Source of the DNA: Paenibacillus periandrae
GTDB taxonomy: Bacteria; Bacillota; Bacilli; Paenibacillales; NBRC-103111
Reading direction: 5' to 3'
DNA: 64,000 nt
NCBI RefSeq assembly: GCF_022458865.1
Contig: NZ_JAJNMU010000007.1
Location: 124,001 to 188,000 of the forward strand
The position numbers were made by a program, and so were the translations under genes. Positions 47,061 to 56,697 of the stretch are shown piece after piece. The notes below the pieces were generated by a model. It was not told the origin of the DNA, searched no databases, and saw only the letters and a list, made by a program, of their open reading frames with translations. Positions within the stretch are counted from its first letter, which is position 1, and each line of letters begins with the position of its first letter.

Positions 47061-47918
47061 ATGAAGACAAGGGGACAAGATCAAACTGCTCTTATTACAG
47101 GTGCAAGCAGCGGAATCGGGCTCGAACTAACCCGCAAAATGCTGGCAGAAGGCTGGCAGGTCATTGCACTGATCCGCTCGGGCTTCCCCGAGGAAGACAC
47201 ACTGATTCAGAAATGCCTTGACGCAGGGCAGCTCAGGATTGTCAAGGCTGACCTTACCGATTTCAACAATTTGAAGCATGCTCTACGCCAGATCAAAGCT
47301 GCCGAGGTGAAGATCGATCTGTTGTTCAATAACGCAGGCGGCAGCTTCCCGGAGCTTAGCTTTTCCAAACAGGGACGTGAGATGCATTACGAGCTGCAGA
47401 CTGTAGTGCCCTATATTATTTATATGGAGTTGAAGGAGCTTGTTCAGCGGGGACATTTGAAAACCATCGTGAACACCTCTACCCATGCTTTTAAATATTT
47501 CAAGCATTTTGATCCCGACACACTGGAGCATCCTACCGTATTTAAAAAGTTATTCGGTCCATATGCAGCTTCCAAGCTCGCGCTTTCCCTGTGGACGCAG
47601 GAGATCGCTCCTTTGATCACCAATGAGGGAATCAAGATTCTTAGTGTGGATCCAGGTGGCAATAACACGATCCGAAAAGGTAAAAATCCAGGATTGCCAT
47701 TTTATATTAAACCGATTATGCAGCTATTTTTTCCACACCCGAGTAAAGGAGCTTCGCTTCTGTACGAAGCTGCTTTGGGTGAAACCAACCATCCGTCTGG
47801 CGTCTTTCTTGTACAAGGAAAGGTCACCGAGTTGAAGTTCGGCGAGCATGGCCGTAACCTATTGGAGACAATAGGCTCTATCTACCAACGGGAATTTGCA
47901 GCAGACGGAACGATTTAA
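47061..47918 (+). CDS. Short-chain dehydrogenase/reductase, MerR-controlled
   Basis: 285 residues from ATG 47061 (GGAGG 8 nt upstream; an ATG at 47046 precedes the site). Rossmann motif TGASSGIGLEL, NNAG, the catalytic Ser in NTSTHAF, and Y-x-x-x-K in YAASKLAL are all present. The family oxidises or reduces carbonyls with NAD(P). The C-terminal region resembles WW-oxidoreductase/retinol-dehydrogenase-like members rather than acetoacetyl-CoA reductases. The gene stands alone behind a MerR-type promoter, which often means response to electrophiles, aldehydes or drugs. The substrate is unknown. Confidence 0.9.
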   Translation: MKTRGQDQTALITGASSGIGLELTRKMLAEGWQVIALIRSGFPEEDTLIQKCLDAGQLRIVKADLTDFNNLKHALRQIKAAEVKIDLLFNNAGGSFPELSFSKQGREMHYELQTVVPYIIYMELKELVQRGHLKTIVNTSTHAFKYFKHFDPDTLEHPTVFKKLFGPYAASKLALSLWTQEIAPLITNEGIKILSVDPGGNNTIRKGKNPGLPFYIKPIMQLFFPHPSKGASLLYEAALGETNHPSGVFLVQGKVTELKFGEHGRNLLETIGSIYQREFAADGTI

Positions 47919-47945
47919 ATGATTATGTATAGTTCAAAGCCCCCC

Positions 47946-47984
47946 AAAAAAAGCCTGACGTCCAAGCGAATTGGAAGTCAGGCT
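47946..47984 (-). terminator. Terminator of the alpha-mannosidase gene
   Basis: On the minus strand AGCCTGACTTCCAA, a 5-nt loop, TTGGACGTCAGGCT (13 of 14 paired), then TTTTTTT. It is about 40 bases after the stop at 48025. Confidence 0.85.
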
Positions 47985-48024
47985 GTCGTTGCAGTGCTGC
48001 TTATATGTCGATCTAGAGTTAGAG

Positions 48025-51000
48025 TTAGCCTTTGACAACATCAATCAGCAGTGTCTTGATCTCATAAGGTTTAATAGCCAGACGAATAACGGAGGTGTTC
48101 GAAGATTCACCAATCGGCCGCTCCATCAAGTCGCTTTCCTGCCAATTGCGAATTGTGTAATCACTGTTCAATTCAATTGTCCCTCGCTGTCCCCCGAACT
48201 CGTGGAAGCGCAGTACAACGCGACCATCGTCCTCGGATTTTTTCACAGCATCTATATGCACATACCCGCCTGTCAACCTGAATAATGATGCAGGTGCATC
48301 AGAAGCACCCGGCTTGCTCGACAGTGGGGCATTCAAATCCCAAGCCTCAACAGCCGTTTCGCCTTCAATCCAATCTCCCGCGTGCGGCAGCAAGGAGTAA
48401 GTGAAAGCATGGTGCCCTTGGTCTGCCTGATCATCGGGAATCAATGCCGATTTGATCAGTGTCAGCCGCATCACATTGTCCTTAATATCGTAGCCGTATT
48501 TGCAATCGTTGAGCAGACTCACTCCGTAACCGCGCTCAGATAAATCGGCCCATTGGTGCCCAACAACCTCAAAGCGTGCATAATCCCAGCTAGTGTTCCA
48601 ATGTGTTGGCCGTTTCACATTCCCATATTGAATATCAAAGGTTGCTTCCGTCGAGCGTACCTCAACCGGGAATGCAGCTTTTAACAGCTTGCGCTGCTCA
48701 TGCCAATCGATTTCATTCACAAAATCAATTCGGCGTGAATCACGATAAAGCACCATTTGCTGCACGATGGAAGAATCCTTGTAAGTCCAATTAAAGGTCA
48801 CAACAGCACGAAGCGGTCCGATTTCACTAATGACAGCTGAAGTTAAATGAGTAATTTCTTCCTTTTTCTCCTGGTAATAAATATCGATATCCCAAGCCTC
48901 ATGTCTGCTTTTCGGTTTATCCTCAAACACCTGCAGCACGTTGCCGCTGAAGCCCTCAGCCAGCACTTCACGCTGTGCCATTTTGTCCCAAATTGAAGTC
49001 AACTGCCCTTGTTCATTCCAAGTCAGTACATAATGAGGCGTTTCAATCCCATTAGGCAATGAGGAGAATGCTTTTGAATACGAATCCGTGACAGGCTGAC
49101 TGCTAACAAGATTACCGGATACAGCGTAAATCGTCGAATAACCCATGGAGGCGATTCCGTTCAACTGCACCCACCACCCGGCAGCATCCTGCTGTGCAAT
49201 GAGCGCATGACCCTGCGCATCCGTCCATTCCACATGGCGGTTAGCAGCCAGGAAACCATCGTACCTCACCTGCACCAGACCTTTTCTTTCCCAGCCTGCG
49301 CTGTTCCATACCGTGTATACAGCTTTGTCTTCCGAACCTTGCGATGTACTTGCTGTATTGGCTGAGTTAGTGGCATCAGACGTGGCAATTAGTGCTTCAT
49401 CAGCTTGGTTGCATGCAAGCTGCAGCAGCTTTTCTGCTTCTGCATATTCTAACGTCGAATCCTCATAAACCTCTTTAATCGAAGAGCCCGGTATAATATC
49501 GTGGAACTGATTCCGAAGCACGATTTTCCAGGCCTCGTCGATTTTTTCCTTTGCATAAGGATTCCAATTTCCCTGGATTAAGCTGCCCATAACAGCCAGC
49601 CATTCTGCTTCGCGAGCAAGCAATTCCAGCTTACGATTCATCAGCTTGTTATATGCCTGGCTCGTATAAGTTCCACGATGCAGCTCCAGATACAGCTCGC
49701 CATCCCACGTATGCACATACTCCTTCGTTTCTGCAATCGTTTGGTGCAGCTCAGCGAAATAATCATCGACACGCCCTGTGGTTACTTGCGGAATACCTGG
49801 CAATTCAGCAAGCCTGCGGCGCAGCTCCAGCATTTCTCTATTAACGCCACCACCACCGTCTCCATATCCATACGCTAACAGCAGCTCCTGATTGACAGCC
49901 TTGTCACGATACGTTTCCCAAATCCCATTAACTGATCTGGCTGTTACCTCTCCGTTATACGTATACAGCCAGCCGCCGTCACCTGCATCAGGGTCCGGTG
50001 TCGTTATAAAATGCGTCAATACCTCAGTGCCATCAATCCCCCGCCATTGAAATGTATCATGCGGCATACGGTTATATTGATTCCAGCTAATTTTGGTCGT
50101 CATGAAGGTATCGATCCCTGATTTTCGCAAAATCTGCGGCAGCGCCCAGCTATAGCCAAATACATCCGGCAGCCACAAATAAGTGCATTCCGCACCAAAT
50201 TCCTCACGAAGAAACCGCGTACCATAGAGCAGCTGTCTGACCAAGGACTCCCCAGACGTCAGGTTGCAATCCGCTTCCAGCCACATGCCGCCGCCAGCCT
50301 CCCAGCGTCCTTCTCTGACTCTCTCCTTGATTTGCTCGTACACTTCCGGATAGTCGGTTTTGATATAATCATACAGCTGAGGCATAGTCTGTAGAAACAC
50401 ATAATCCGGGAACTTTTCCATCAAACGCAGAACCGTGGAAAAAGAACGCACTGCTTTCTCCCGCGTATGCTTAAGCCGCCACAGCCAAGCCACATCTATG
50501 TGCGTATGCCCGATGCAGCGTACCGTTACCGCATGATGCTTCGGAAGCTCCTTGACCGTTGCCCTCAGCAGCTGCGCCGCGGCGCTTACCGATGCGTAAA
50601 AATCATCCGAGCCTGGTCGGGACCAATCGACTAACAAAAAAGCCTGATCAACCGCAGACAGCAAGGTCTGCCGTTCCGGTGAATGCTCATGAATCACTTT
50701 GGCGACACTGAGTGCTGCGCGGGCTGTGTAATACAAATCATCTGCCGCCTCATCCAGCCAGCACAGCTCGGCACGCTTCAATTGATGCTCCATAATCGCC
50801 TTGGAATTATAGCCGCCCAAGCCGCTCCACAATCTGAAGCACAGCCCTAAGGTCGCACCCGCCGCCTCTTCGAAAAAAACCTCCTGATGATTGGAGTCAA
50901 CACCTTGATAAGGTTGACCATTCACATACAGCAGCGACTCAAAGCCTGAGCTTCCTCCTGTTTTACCAAAATCAAACCGACCCAGCACCTTCTTGCCCTG

Positions 51001-51243
51001 CCAGTCCTTCGGCACCACCACATCTGCTGCCAGCCACAGATAACGGTCACGTCCCTGCCAATACTCGCCCAAGGACATTTCCTTCGTATCTGGAGACTGC
51101 GTTAAAGGTAATACGGGGCGTCCGCCAATTTCACCCTCAGGATCCTCCAGGCTTTGAAAAGCTGGGATCGATAATCGATCTCTGTAACGAAATTCATCAA
51201 GCTCAACCACGCGGGCGTTCAATTTTTCCCAAACATAAAACAT
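48025..51243 (-). CDS. Alpha-mannosidase, glycoside hydrolase family 38
   Basis: 1072 residues from ATG 51243 (AAGGAG 8 nt upstream); the frame extends to 51273 but that part overlaps the operator. The N-terminal beta region (about 60-170) is followed by the catalytic domain (about 245-520) with VRCIGHTHIDVAWLWRLKHT and LWLPDVFGYSWALPQILRKSGI, which supply the zinc ligands and the Asp nucleophile. The C-terminal half is the mannosidase beta-domain set. No signal peptide, so it is a cytoplasmic exo-alpha-mannosidase acting on imported manno-oligosaccharides or glycosides. It lies just downstream of its LacI regulator; no sugar transporter is adjacent. Confidence 0.94.
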   Translation of the reverse strand: MFYVWEKLNARVVELDEFRYRDRLSIPAFQSLEDPEGEIGGRPVLPLTQSPDTKEMSLGEYWQGRDRYLWLAADVVVPKDWQGKKVLGRFDFGKTGGSSGFESLLYVNGQPYQGVDSNHQEVFFEEAAGATLGLCFRLWSGLGGYNSKAIMEHQLKRAELCWLDEAADDLYYTARAALSVAKVIHEHSPERQTLLSAVDQAFLLVDWSRPGSDDFYASVSAAAQLLRATVKELPKHHAVTVRCIGHTHIDVAWLWRLKHTREKAVRSFSTVLRLMEKFPDYVFLQTMPQLYDYIKTDYPEVYEQIKERVREGRWEAGGGMWLEADCNLTSGESLVRQLLYGTRFLREEFGAECTYLWLPDVFGYSWALPQILRKSGIDTFMTTKISWNQYNRMPHDTFQWRGIDGTEVLTHFITTPDPDAGDGGWLYTYNGEVTARSVNGIWETYRDKAVNQELLLAYGYGDGGGGVNREMLELRRRLAELPGIPQVTTGRVDDYFAELHQTIAETKEYVHTWDGELYLELHRGTYTSQAYNKLMNRKLELLAREAEWLAVMGSLIQGNWNPYAKEKIDEAWKIVLRNQFHDIIPGSSIKEVYEDSTLEYAEAEKLLQLACNQADEALIATSDATNSANTASTSQGSEDKAVYTVWNSAGWERKGLVQVRYDGFLAANRHVEWTDAQGHALIAQQDAAGWWVQLNGIASMGYSTIYAVSGNLVSSQPVTDSYSKAFSSLPNGIETPHYVLTWNEQGQLTSIWDKMAQREVLAEGFSGNVLQVFEDKPKSRHEAWDIDIYYQEKKEEITHLTSAVISEIGPLRAVVTFNWTYKDSSIVQQMVLYRDSRRIDFVNEIDWHEQRKLLKAAFPVEVRSTEATFDIQYGNVKRPTHWNTSWDYARFEVVGHQWADLSERGYGVSLLNDCKYGYDIKDNVMRLTLIKSALIPDDQADQGHHAFTYSLLPHAGDWIEGETAVEAWDLNAPLSSKPGASDAPASLFRLTGGYVHIDAVKKSEDDGRVVLRFHEFGGQRGTIELNSDYTIRNWQESDLMERPIGESSNTSVIRLAIKPYEIKTLLIDVVKG

Positions 51244-51266
51244 TAAGATCACTCCTTGTATTGGAT

Positions 51267-51280
51267 ATAACACGTGTTAT
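51267..51280. promoter_or_regulatory. LacI-type operator before the alpha-mannosidase gene
   Basis: ATAACACGTGTTAT, a perfect 14-bp palindrome identical to the core of the operator in the lacI promoter (52351-52368). It lies between the lacI stop (51297) and the mannosidase ribosome site, 24 bases before its ATG. Confidence 0.85.
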
Positions 51281-51296
51281 TAAAATTCAAAAAAAA

Positions 51297-52331
51297 TTAG
51301 CTGCCGACACTATCTCTAACTATTAGCTGTGAGGACACCATCATATCACTATGATCTGTATACGCTCTGCGACCGTCGATCGTTTCCAGTATTCGTTCCG
51401 CGGCCAGACGGCCCATCTCTACATAAGGAACCTCTACGGACGTAATCGTCGGGTACATATGCTGATTGATCCGCTCCGTATTGTCGGCTGCCATCACATG
51501 AATGTCGCGGCCAACCTCAATTCCAAGCAGCTGCGCGGCACGGCATACATACACGGCCCCTCTTGACCAGTTAGTCAATACGGCTGATGGCTTGCTGCGT
51601 TCAGAAACCCACTCTGTCCAAAATTCACGCCTATGCTCCCATGGACCGTCTGCCGCCGAAAGCGTGCAGGGCTCCAATTGCTTGTCCGTCATCCATTGCT
51701 CGTAGGCTTGCCGCCGCTGACGATCCCCGCTGCCAAGCTGAATATGCTCATGGTACATCTCGAGATATACAGGGGCCAGCCCCGTTCGTTCCCATATAAA
51801 ATCAAGCGCACGGTGAATACTTTCCCTATAATCCATTAAAACCGAAGTAATCTGGTCATGCTCGGGATAACCTTCTACAGATATATAAGGCAGCTTGTGG
51901 CTGTTCACCAATTCCACCCAGGATTCACTTACCTGATGCGGGCGGTCCAGAGCGACAATGCCATCTATCCGCCGCTGCAGATACAAATCGAGCAATCCCT
52001 CCAGCTTCTGGTGCTCCGACGGTCCGAACGGATACAGCAGTACATGGTAACCTTGACCTTCACAAGCGGCCTGCATCCCCTCCAGCACCTGCAAGAAAAG
52101 CAAATTCGTCACATTGCCATACGCAGCCAGACAGCGGCTAAGACCGGTCTTCATCCCTCTTGCCTGTGCATCGACCTGATAATTCAGCTCACGAATCGCT
52201 TCCAATACAGCCTTTCGCTTTTCCTCACCAACCCCAATTCCCCGGGTTCCATTTAACACAGCCGAAACAACACTTCGGGATACCCCGGCACGTTTGGCTA
52301 CATCAAAGCTGGTTACTCTTTTACCCGTCAT
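51297..52331 (-). CDS. LacI-family transcriptional regulator of the alpha-mannosidase operon
   Basis: 344 residues from ATG 52331 (GAGGTG 6 nt upstream); the frame stays open to 52433 but the extension covers the operator and has no helix-turn-helix. The N-terminal HTH is VTSFDVAKRAGVSRSVVSAVLNG and the hinge RGMKTG. The periplasmic-binding-protein-like ligand domain (about 62-340) ends with the YPTITSVEVPYVEMGRLAA segment typical of the family. It should repress itself and the downstream mannosidase until a mannose-derived ligand binds. The operator palindrome is found at both promoters. Confidence 0.93.
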   Translation of the reverse strand: MTGKRVTSFDVAKRAGVSRSVVSAVLNGTRGIGVGEEKRKAVLEAIRELNYQVDAQARGMKTGLSRCLAAYGNVTNLLFLQVLEGMQAACEGQGYHVLLYPFGPSEHQKLEGLLDLYLQRRIDGIVALDRPHQVSESWVELVNSHKLPYISVEGYPEHDQITSVLMDYRESIHRALDFIWERTGLAPVYLEMYHEHIQLGSGDRQRRQAYEQWMTDKQLEPCTLSAADGPWEHRREFWTEWVSERSKPSAVLTNWSRGAVYVCRAAQLLGIEVGRDIHVMAADNTERINQHMYPTITSVEVPYVEMGRLAAERILETIDGRRAYTDHSDMMVSSQLIVRDSVGS

Positions 52332-52349
52332 GATGAACACCTCACACTC

Positions 52350-52378
52350 AATATAACACGTGTTATATGATGCGGCAA
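52350..52378 (-). promoter_or_regulatory. lacI promoter overlapped by its operator
   Basis: On the minus strand TTGCCG (52373-52378), a 17-nt spacer and TATATT (52350-52355). The 18-bp perfect palindrome ATATAACACGTGTTATAT (52351-52368) covers the -10 and much of the spacer, indicating autorepression. Confidence 0.8.
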
Positions 52379-52414
52379 TACTTTTCTCAGCTTCATCATT
52401 CAAACATAATGCAA

Positions 52415-52444
52415 CAAAAAACGCCGGGATCAACCCCCAGCGTT
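52415..52444 (-). terminator. Terminator after the PilZ-like gene
   Basis: On the minus strand AACGCTGGG, a 7-nt loop, CCCGGCGTT (one G-U pair), then TTTTTTG. It lies about 20 bases after the stop at 52466. Confidence 0.85.
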
Positions 52445-52465
52445 TGTTAAAATGTTATAAAAGTG

Positions 52466-53059
52466 TTAAGCGTGCATTAACTGTTTAAATTGCTGAGTTG
52501 CCACATAATATTGAAATTTATTCAAATCACTCGGTGAGATCTTGTGAATCTCAGCTCCGTAACGAATCGTTTTCTCCAGAATGTGGGCGTAACGTACGAT
52601 AATTTTGGGCATGATGCATTCATCGTCGCAAAATATTCTGGTATCGTACACATGGTTCAGCTTGATCGAAAAATCGTTGACCTCCAGGCCAATTCCGATT
52701 TGGCTTACATCCGAAATCCGAACAGCAGTAATTTTAAAATCATCGTTGAGTGTCGCATAGGTGTTCAATTTAAAGCTTTTTATCGGTTCCATATCGTCAT
52801 TCATAAAGTCTTCATACGCTTTCTCTGGCCGTTTTCCTATGTTAAACAATTCCGATTCTGCTGTCGCCAGAATCAGCTTTGTTGAGGATGCATATAAAAC
52901 CTTTGTCAGTTGGCGTCTTTGGAAATCAAAGCATAACACTTTATCTCCTCTTGCAAATTCTACAGGCTTTAAGGTTTCAACTTCCATCATATCTGGTTGA
53001 TCATATCCTATGCGTCCATGATAAACTTTTCCTTTGTGTAATAATTGAATGTCTCTCAT
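52466..53059 (-). CDS. PilZ-like protein with degenerate c-di-GMP motif
   Basis: 197 residues from ATG 53059 (GGAGGTG 5 nt upstream); the frame is open to 53086 through that site. The N-terminal half (about 1-85) looks like a YcgR-N-type domain (KGKVYHGRIGYDQPDMMEVE). The C-terminal half (about 90-190) has the PilZ strand pattern with RISDVSQIGIGLEV, a (D)xSxxG-like motif. The usual RxxxR before it is replaced by IKSFKLN, so c-di-GMP binding is doubtful. It could be a degenerate effector of motility or envelope functions. Assignment to PilZ is moderate. Confidence 0.65.
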   Translation of the reverse strand: MRDIQLLHKGKVYHGRIGYDQPDMMEVETLKPVEFARGDKVLCFDFQRRQLTKVLYASSTKLILATAESELFNIGKRPEKAYEDFMNDDMEPIKSFKLNTYATLNDDFKITAVRISDVSQIGIGLEVNDFSIKLNHVYDTRIFCDDECIMPKIIVRYAHILEKTIRYGAEIHKISPSDLNKFQYYVATQQFKQLMHA

Positions 53060-53503
53060 AAGAACACCTCCACTTAAGCTATACACTTACTATACGTGAA
53101 AATGTTTCAAAAAGTTTGAGGTAACTATTAGAAATTGATTAGCTTTCTTGACGAAATTCATCAAATCTTGTCGAACGCTCAAGAAGTTTGATTCCAGGTT
53201 GTGGCTTGGTCCTTATCTAAACCCATACGTGGGTGCGTTGGCGAGGACATCTTTCATTGCTGTCTGTCGCTTCTTTTAGCCCTAAGAGCGGTTCTGCCAT
53301 AAAGACATCACATAGCACGCCTGTTGATTAACTAAAATCAGGAAGCTAAAAATTGAAAAAAGGACGCTCTTTCGGTAAAATCAATTCCACCACAGAATTT
53401 GATTTGAAAGAGGCGACCTCAGGAAAAAGTCTACCACGTTTATAAAATTAGTTCAAACGCTATGGAGAGAGTGTAGGAAAGGCGGTCGCTATATAGATTC
53501 AAT
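53060..53503. other. Intergenic region with no gene identified
   Basis: About 440 bases. It must contain the promoter of the PilZ-like gene and the 3' end of pckA. Short frames can be read (for example a minus-strand piece near 53220-53270 reading AMKDVLANAPTYGFR), but none has a full start, ribosome site and recognisable family. The mixture suggests decayed sequence. No clear terminator for pckA was found. Confidence 0.5.
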
Positions 53504-55078
53504 TTAGAATTGGAATTTTGGACCGGCAGTAATAATTTCTTTTTCCATATTGGAAAATTTCTCAAAATTGCGAGTAAACCGTTCAGCCAAATCCAAAGCG
53601 GCCTTCTTATACGCCTCTTGATCCTGCCAAGTATGACGGGGAACAAGAACATTGCTTGGAACACCCTCTACGAAATCGGGACAGAGCACACCAAAGATCG
53701 GATCGGCTGTAAACGTTGCTTGCTCGATACTTCCGTTTAAAGCAGCGGTGACCATCGCACGGGTGAAAGTTAAGTTCATCCTCTTTCCTACACCGTAGGG
53801 ACCGCCGGACCACCCAGTATTAACCAAATACGCTTTAACTTGGTGCTCTTCAATTTTATCACCCAATAGCCTTGCGTACACAGTTGGATGGAGCGGAAGG
53901 AAAGGTGCCCCAAAGCAAGTGGAAAATGTCGCCTCCGGTTCCGTTACTCCTCTTTCGGTACCTGACAACTTCGAAGTATACCCTGACAAAAAGTGATACA
54001 TCGCCTGTTCCTTCGTCAGCTTCGAAATAGGAGGCAGCACGCCGAAAGCATCAGCTGTTAATAAAATGATGACGTTCGGATGACCCGCCTTCCCTGGGAT
54101 GACTGCACCAGGAATTACATCGATTGGATAAGCGGCTCGCGTATTTTCTGTCGTCCGAGTATCGTTATAATCCGCTCTGCCTGTCTCTGGTTCCAGAACG
54201 ACATTTTCTAAAACCGAACCATAACGAATAGCCTGCCAAATTTGAGGTTCCTTTTCTTCGGATAGATTGGCACACTTGGCATAACATCCGCCTTCAAAGT
54301 TATAGACCCCTTGATCGGTCCAACCATGCTCATCGTCCCCAATCAAACGGCGGTTTGTATCAGCGGAAAGCGTCGTTTTTCCTGTTCCGGATAACCCGAA
54401 GAATAAAGCAACATCGTCTTTCTCGCCCACATTAGCTGAACAATGCATCGGAAAAACGTCCCGGAAAGGGAGTAAATAATTCAGAACGCTAAAAATCGAT
54501 TTTTTCATCTCTCCTGCATACTCGGTCCCTCCGATGAGAACCAATTTCCTTTCAAAGGAAAGACAGATAAATGTTTCAGAGCGCGTGCCGTCCACTTCCG
54601 GATCAGCTTTTAAGCCCGGCAGTGCGATCACGGTGAACTCCGCACTATGGGTTTGCAATTCTTCCTGTGTCGGACGAACAAAAAGCTGCCGGACAAATAA
54701 ATTATGCCAGGCATATTCATTCACGATGCGAATGGGTAACCGATACTCCGAATCCGCCCCGGCATAGCCGTCAAATACAAACAAATCCTTATCCGACATA
54801 TAGTCTTGCGCCTTTTGGTAGAGCCGCTCGAACTGAAGCTGTGAGATGGGTTGATTCACAGCCCCCCAATCTATATGATCCATTACGGAAAGTTCTTGGA
54901 CAATGAACTTATCTTTTGGGGAACGTCCGGTATATTTTCCTGTGTTTACTTGTAAGGCTCCTGAGGAAGCAAGAACCCCTTCCTTCCGTTCTAATGCAAT
55001 TTCGACCAGCTGGGATACGGGCAAATTATTACTGACCCTATCTATTTTCAACTGCTGCAACTTGGCTTCCATACTCAT
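53504..55078 (-). CDS. pckA: Phosphoenolpyruvate carboxykinase (ATP)
   Basis: About 524 residues; AAGGG lies 5 nt before ATG 55078, with ATG 55072 as an alternative. The enzyme converts oxaloacetate and ATP to phosphoenolpyruvate, the first committed step of gluconeogenesis. Signatures: TGRSPKDKF near the N-terminus, the kinase loop [20 protein letters not shown] with a metal-binding Asp, and [10 protein letters not shown]. It is cytoplasmic. Downstream of aspA and the dicarboxylate symporter, it completes a C4-acid to sugar route. A malic-enzyme remnant lies between it and aspA. Confidence 0.97.
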   Translation of the reverse strand: MSMEAKLQQLKIDRVSNNLPVSQLVEIALERKEGVLASSGALQVNTGKYTGRSPKDKFIVQELSVMDHIDWGAVNQPISQLQFERLYQKAQDYMSDKDLFVFDGYAGADSEYRLPIRIVNEYAWHNLFVRQLFVRPTQEELQTHSAEFTVIALPGLKADPEVDGTRSETFICLSFERKLVLIGGTEYAGEMKKSIFSVLNYLLPFRDVFPMHCSANVGEKDDVALFFGLSGTGKTTLSADTNRRLIGDDEHGWTDQGVYNFEGGCYAKCANLSEEKEPQIWQAIRYGSVLENVVLEPETGRADYNDTRTTENTRAAYPIDVIPGAVIPGKAGHPNVIILLTADAFGVLPPISKLTKEQAMYHFLSGYTSKLSGTERGVTEPEATFSTCFGAPFLPLHPTVYARLLGDKIEEHQVKAYLVNTGWSGGPYGVGKRMNLTFTRAMVTAALNGSIEQATFTADPIFGVLCPDFVEGVPSNVLVPRHTWQDQEAYKKAALDLAERFTRNFEKFSNMEKEIITAGPKFQF

Positions 55079-55154
55079 CAATTCCCTTCATTGTGTTATC
55101 CAAACATTGCTGCTCTTTGCAGTCCGAGTCATAAGTAGTCACGCCTAATCTACG

Positions 55155-55248
55155 CTAAGAGAGCACGCCGGCGGCGAGCAGCATCTTAGAGCAAGCGAGG
55201 CCCGCAGCACCGATACCGTTCACTACGACCTTTTCTGCATGCTCCTCT
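55155..55248 (-). pseudogene. Fragment of an NAD-dependent malic enzyme
   Basis: Beginning right after the aspA stop, about 31 codons read EEHAEKVVVNGIGAAGLACS then KMLLAAGVLS and a stop. V.NG.GAAG.A..K.LLAAGV is the nucleotide-binding Rossmann motif of malic enzymes. The rest of the enzyme (about 370 residues) is absent. It marks a deletion inside what was probably a functional C4-acid gene cluster. No product is expected. Confidence 0.75.
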
Positions 55249-56673
55249 TTAGTACTTGCCCAATAGCTCCGCTCCTGCGATGCCTGGGTTCGTCATTTCA
55301 TATGGATCGAGAATAATTTGTAGCTCCTCTTCCGTTAAGACATTATATAGAAGGCATAGCTCCCGAACCGGACGCCCCGTTAGAATCGCTTCACGCGCGA
55401 TCCTTGCTACGACTTCATAGCCCAGATGCGGGTTGAGCGCGGTAATGACCCCAACACTTTTCTCCACATACTCTTTGCAGCGCTCTACGTTCGCTTCGAT
55501 TTCTTCCAAACAATGCACACGGAATACTTTAAAGGCTTGATTCATCATACTGAGCGACTGAAGCAAATTGAATACGAGTACAGGCTCCATCACATTAAGC
55601 TCAAGCTGCCCTGCTTCGGAGGCAAGACAAATCGTATGGTCATTCCCGATGACCTGGAACGCTACCTGATTGACGACCTCAGCCATGACCGGATTGACCT
55701 TGCCTGGCATGATGGACGAACCGGGTTGCCGTGCAGGCAGATTCAGCTCCCCGAGCCCAGCACGCGGTCCGGAGGCGAGCATTCGTAAGTCGTTGGCAAT
55801 CTTAGACATGTTGATCATGCAAACTTTCAATGCGGCTGACACTTCGGTATAGGCATCTGTATTTTGAGTTGCATCCACCAGGTGATCAGCATTGGTAAGC
55901 GGCAGCCCGCTGAGCTCAGCAAGCAAATCCACAACCCGCTTAATGTAGCGGGGATCGGCATTCAGTCCGGTTCCAACGGCTGTTGCACCCATATTGACTT
56001 CGTACAGATGGCCGCGAGTTTGTTTTATCCGCTTGATATCCCGCTCGAGTACTCTGCTGTAGGCCTCGAATTCCTGCCCGAGTCGGATCGGCACGCCATC
56101 CTGTAGATGCGTCCGCCCCATTTTGATAATCCCATCGAATTGCACGGCTTTTTTACGAAATGCTGTGAGCATCTCCTCCATCGTCACTAGCAGCTTCTCA
56201 ATTAAAGAAAGTGTGGCAATATGAATCGCCGTCGGAAAAGCATCATTGGTCGATTGAGCCATATTCACATGCGAATTGGGACTTACTTTAAAATAATCGC
56301 CTTTGATTCCCCCGAGAATCTCAATCGCCCGGTTGGCGATGACCTCATTGGTATTCATGTTGATTGACGTACCTGCTCCGCCTTGTATCGGATCGACGAT
56401 AAATTGATCATGCCATTTACCATCCATAATTTCCTGTGCCGCTTGCACAACTGCCTGCCCAATCTGCGGATTCAACTGCCTAATTTCCATGTTCGCTGCA
56501 GCCGCCGCATGTTTAACGGTTGCCATCGCACGTATCAATTCTTCGTGAATACGGTAGCCGGTTATTGGGAAATTTTCTACTGCGCGCAGTGTTTGAATGC
56601 CATAATAGGCGTCGGACGGCACTTCCTTAGAGCCAAGAAAATCTTTTTCTACCCTTTGCTCAGCTGTTGTCAT
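55249..56673 (-). CDS. aspA: Aspartate ammonia-lyase
   Basis: 474 residues, the usual AspA length. It catalyses reversible aspartate to fumarate plus ammonia. The family signature GSSIMPGKVNPV is present near residue 320, and the N-terminus E.DFLGSKEVPSDAYYGIQTLRAVENF is characteristic of aspartase rather than fumarase C. GAGTSINMNTNEVIANRA, TNDAFPTA and THLQDGVPIRLGQE are also present. A purine-rich GAGGGGGAATC precedes the ATG. It follows the dicarboxylate symporter gene after 24 bases, so imported aspartate or fumarate feeds the TCA cycle and PckA. Confidence 0.95.
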   Translation of the reverse strand: MTTAEQRVEKDFLGSKEVPSDAYYGIQTLRAVENFPITGYRIHEELIRAMATVKHAAAAANMEIRQLNPQIGQAVVQAAQEIMDGKWHDQFIVDPIQGGAGTSINMNTNEVIANRAIEILGGIKGDYFKVSPNSHVNMAQSTNDAFPTAIHIATLSLIEKLLVTMEEMLTAFRKKAVQFDGIIKMGRTHLQDGVPIRLGQEFEAYSRVLERDIKRIKQTRGHLYEVNMGATAVGTGLNADPRYIKRVVDLLAELSGLPLTNADHLVDATQNTDAYTEVSAALKVCMINMSKIANDLRMLASGPRAGLGELNLPARQPGSSIMPGKVNPVMAEVVNQVAFQVIGNDHTICLASEAGQLELNVMEPVLVFNLLQSLSMMNQAFKVFRVHCLEEIEANVERCKEYVEKSVGVITALNPHLGYEVVARIAREAILTGRPVRELCLLYNVLTEEELQIILDPYEMTNPGIAGAELLGKY

Positions 56674-56697
56674 GATTGATTCCCCCTCGTTATTTTC

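Noticed and set aside
53087..53503. Insertion-sequence remnant downstream of pckA
   Set aside because: Short frames are visible, but no inverted terminal repeats, transposase motif or target duplication could be found.
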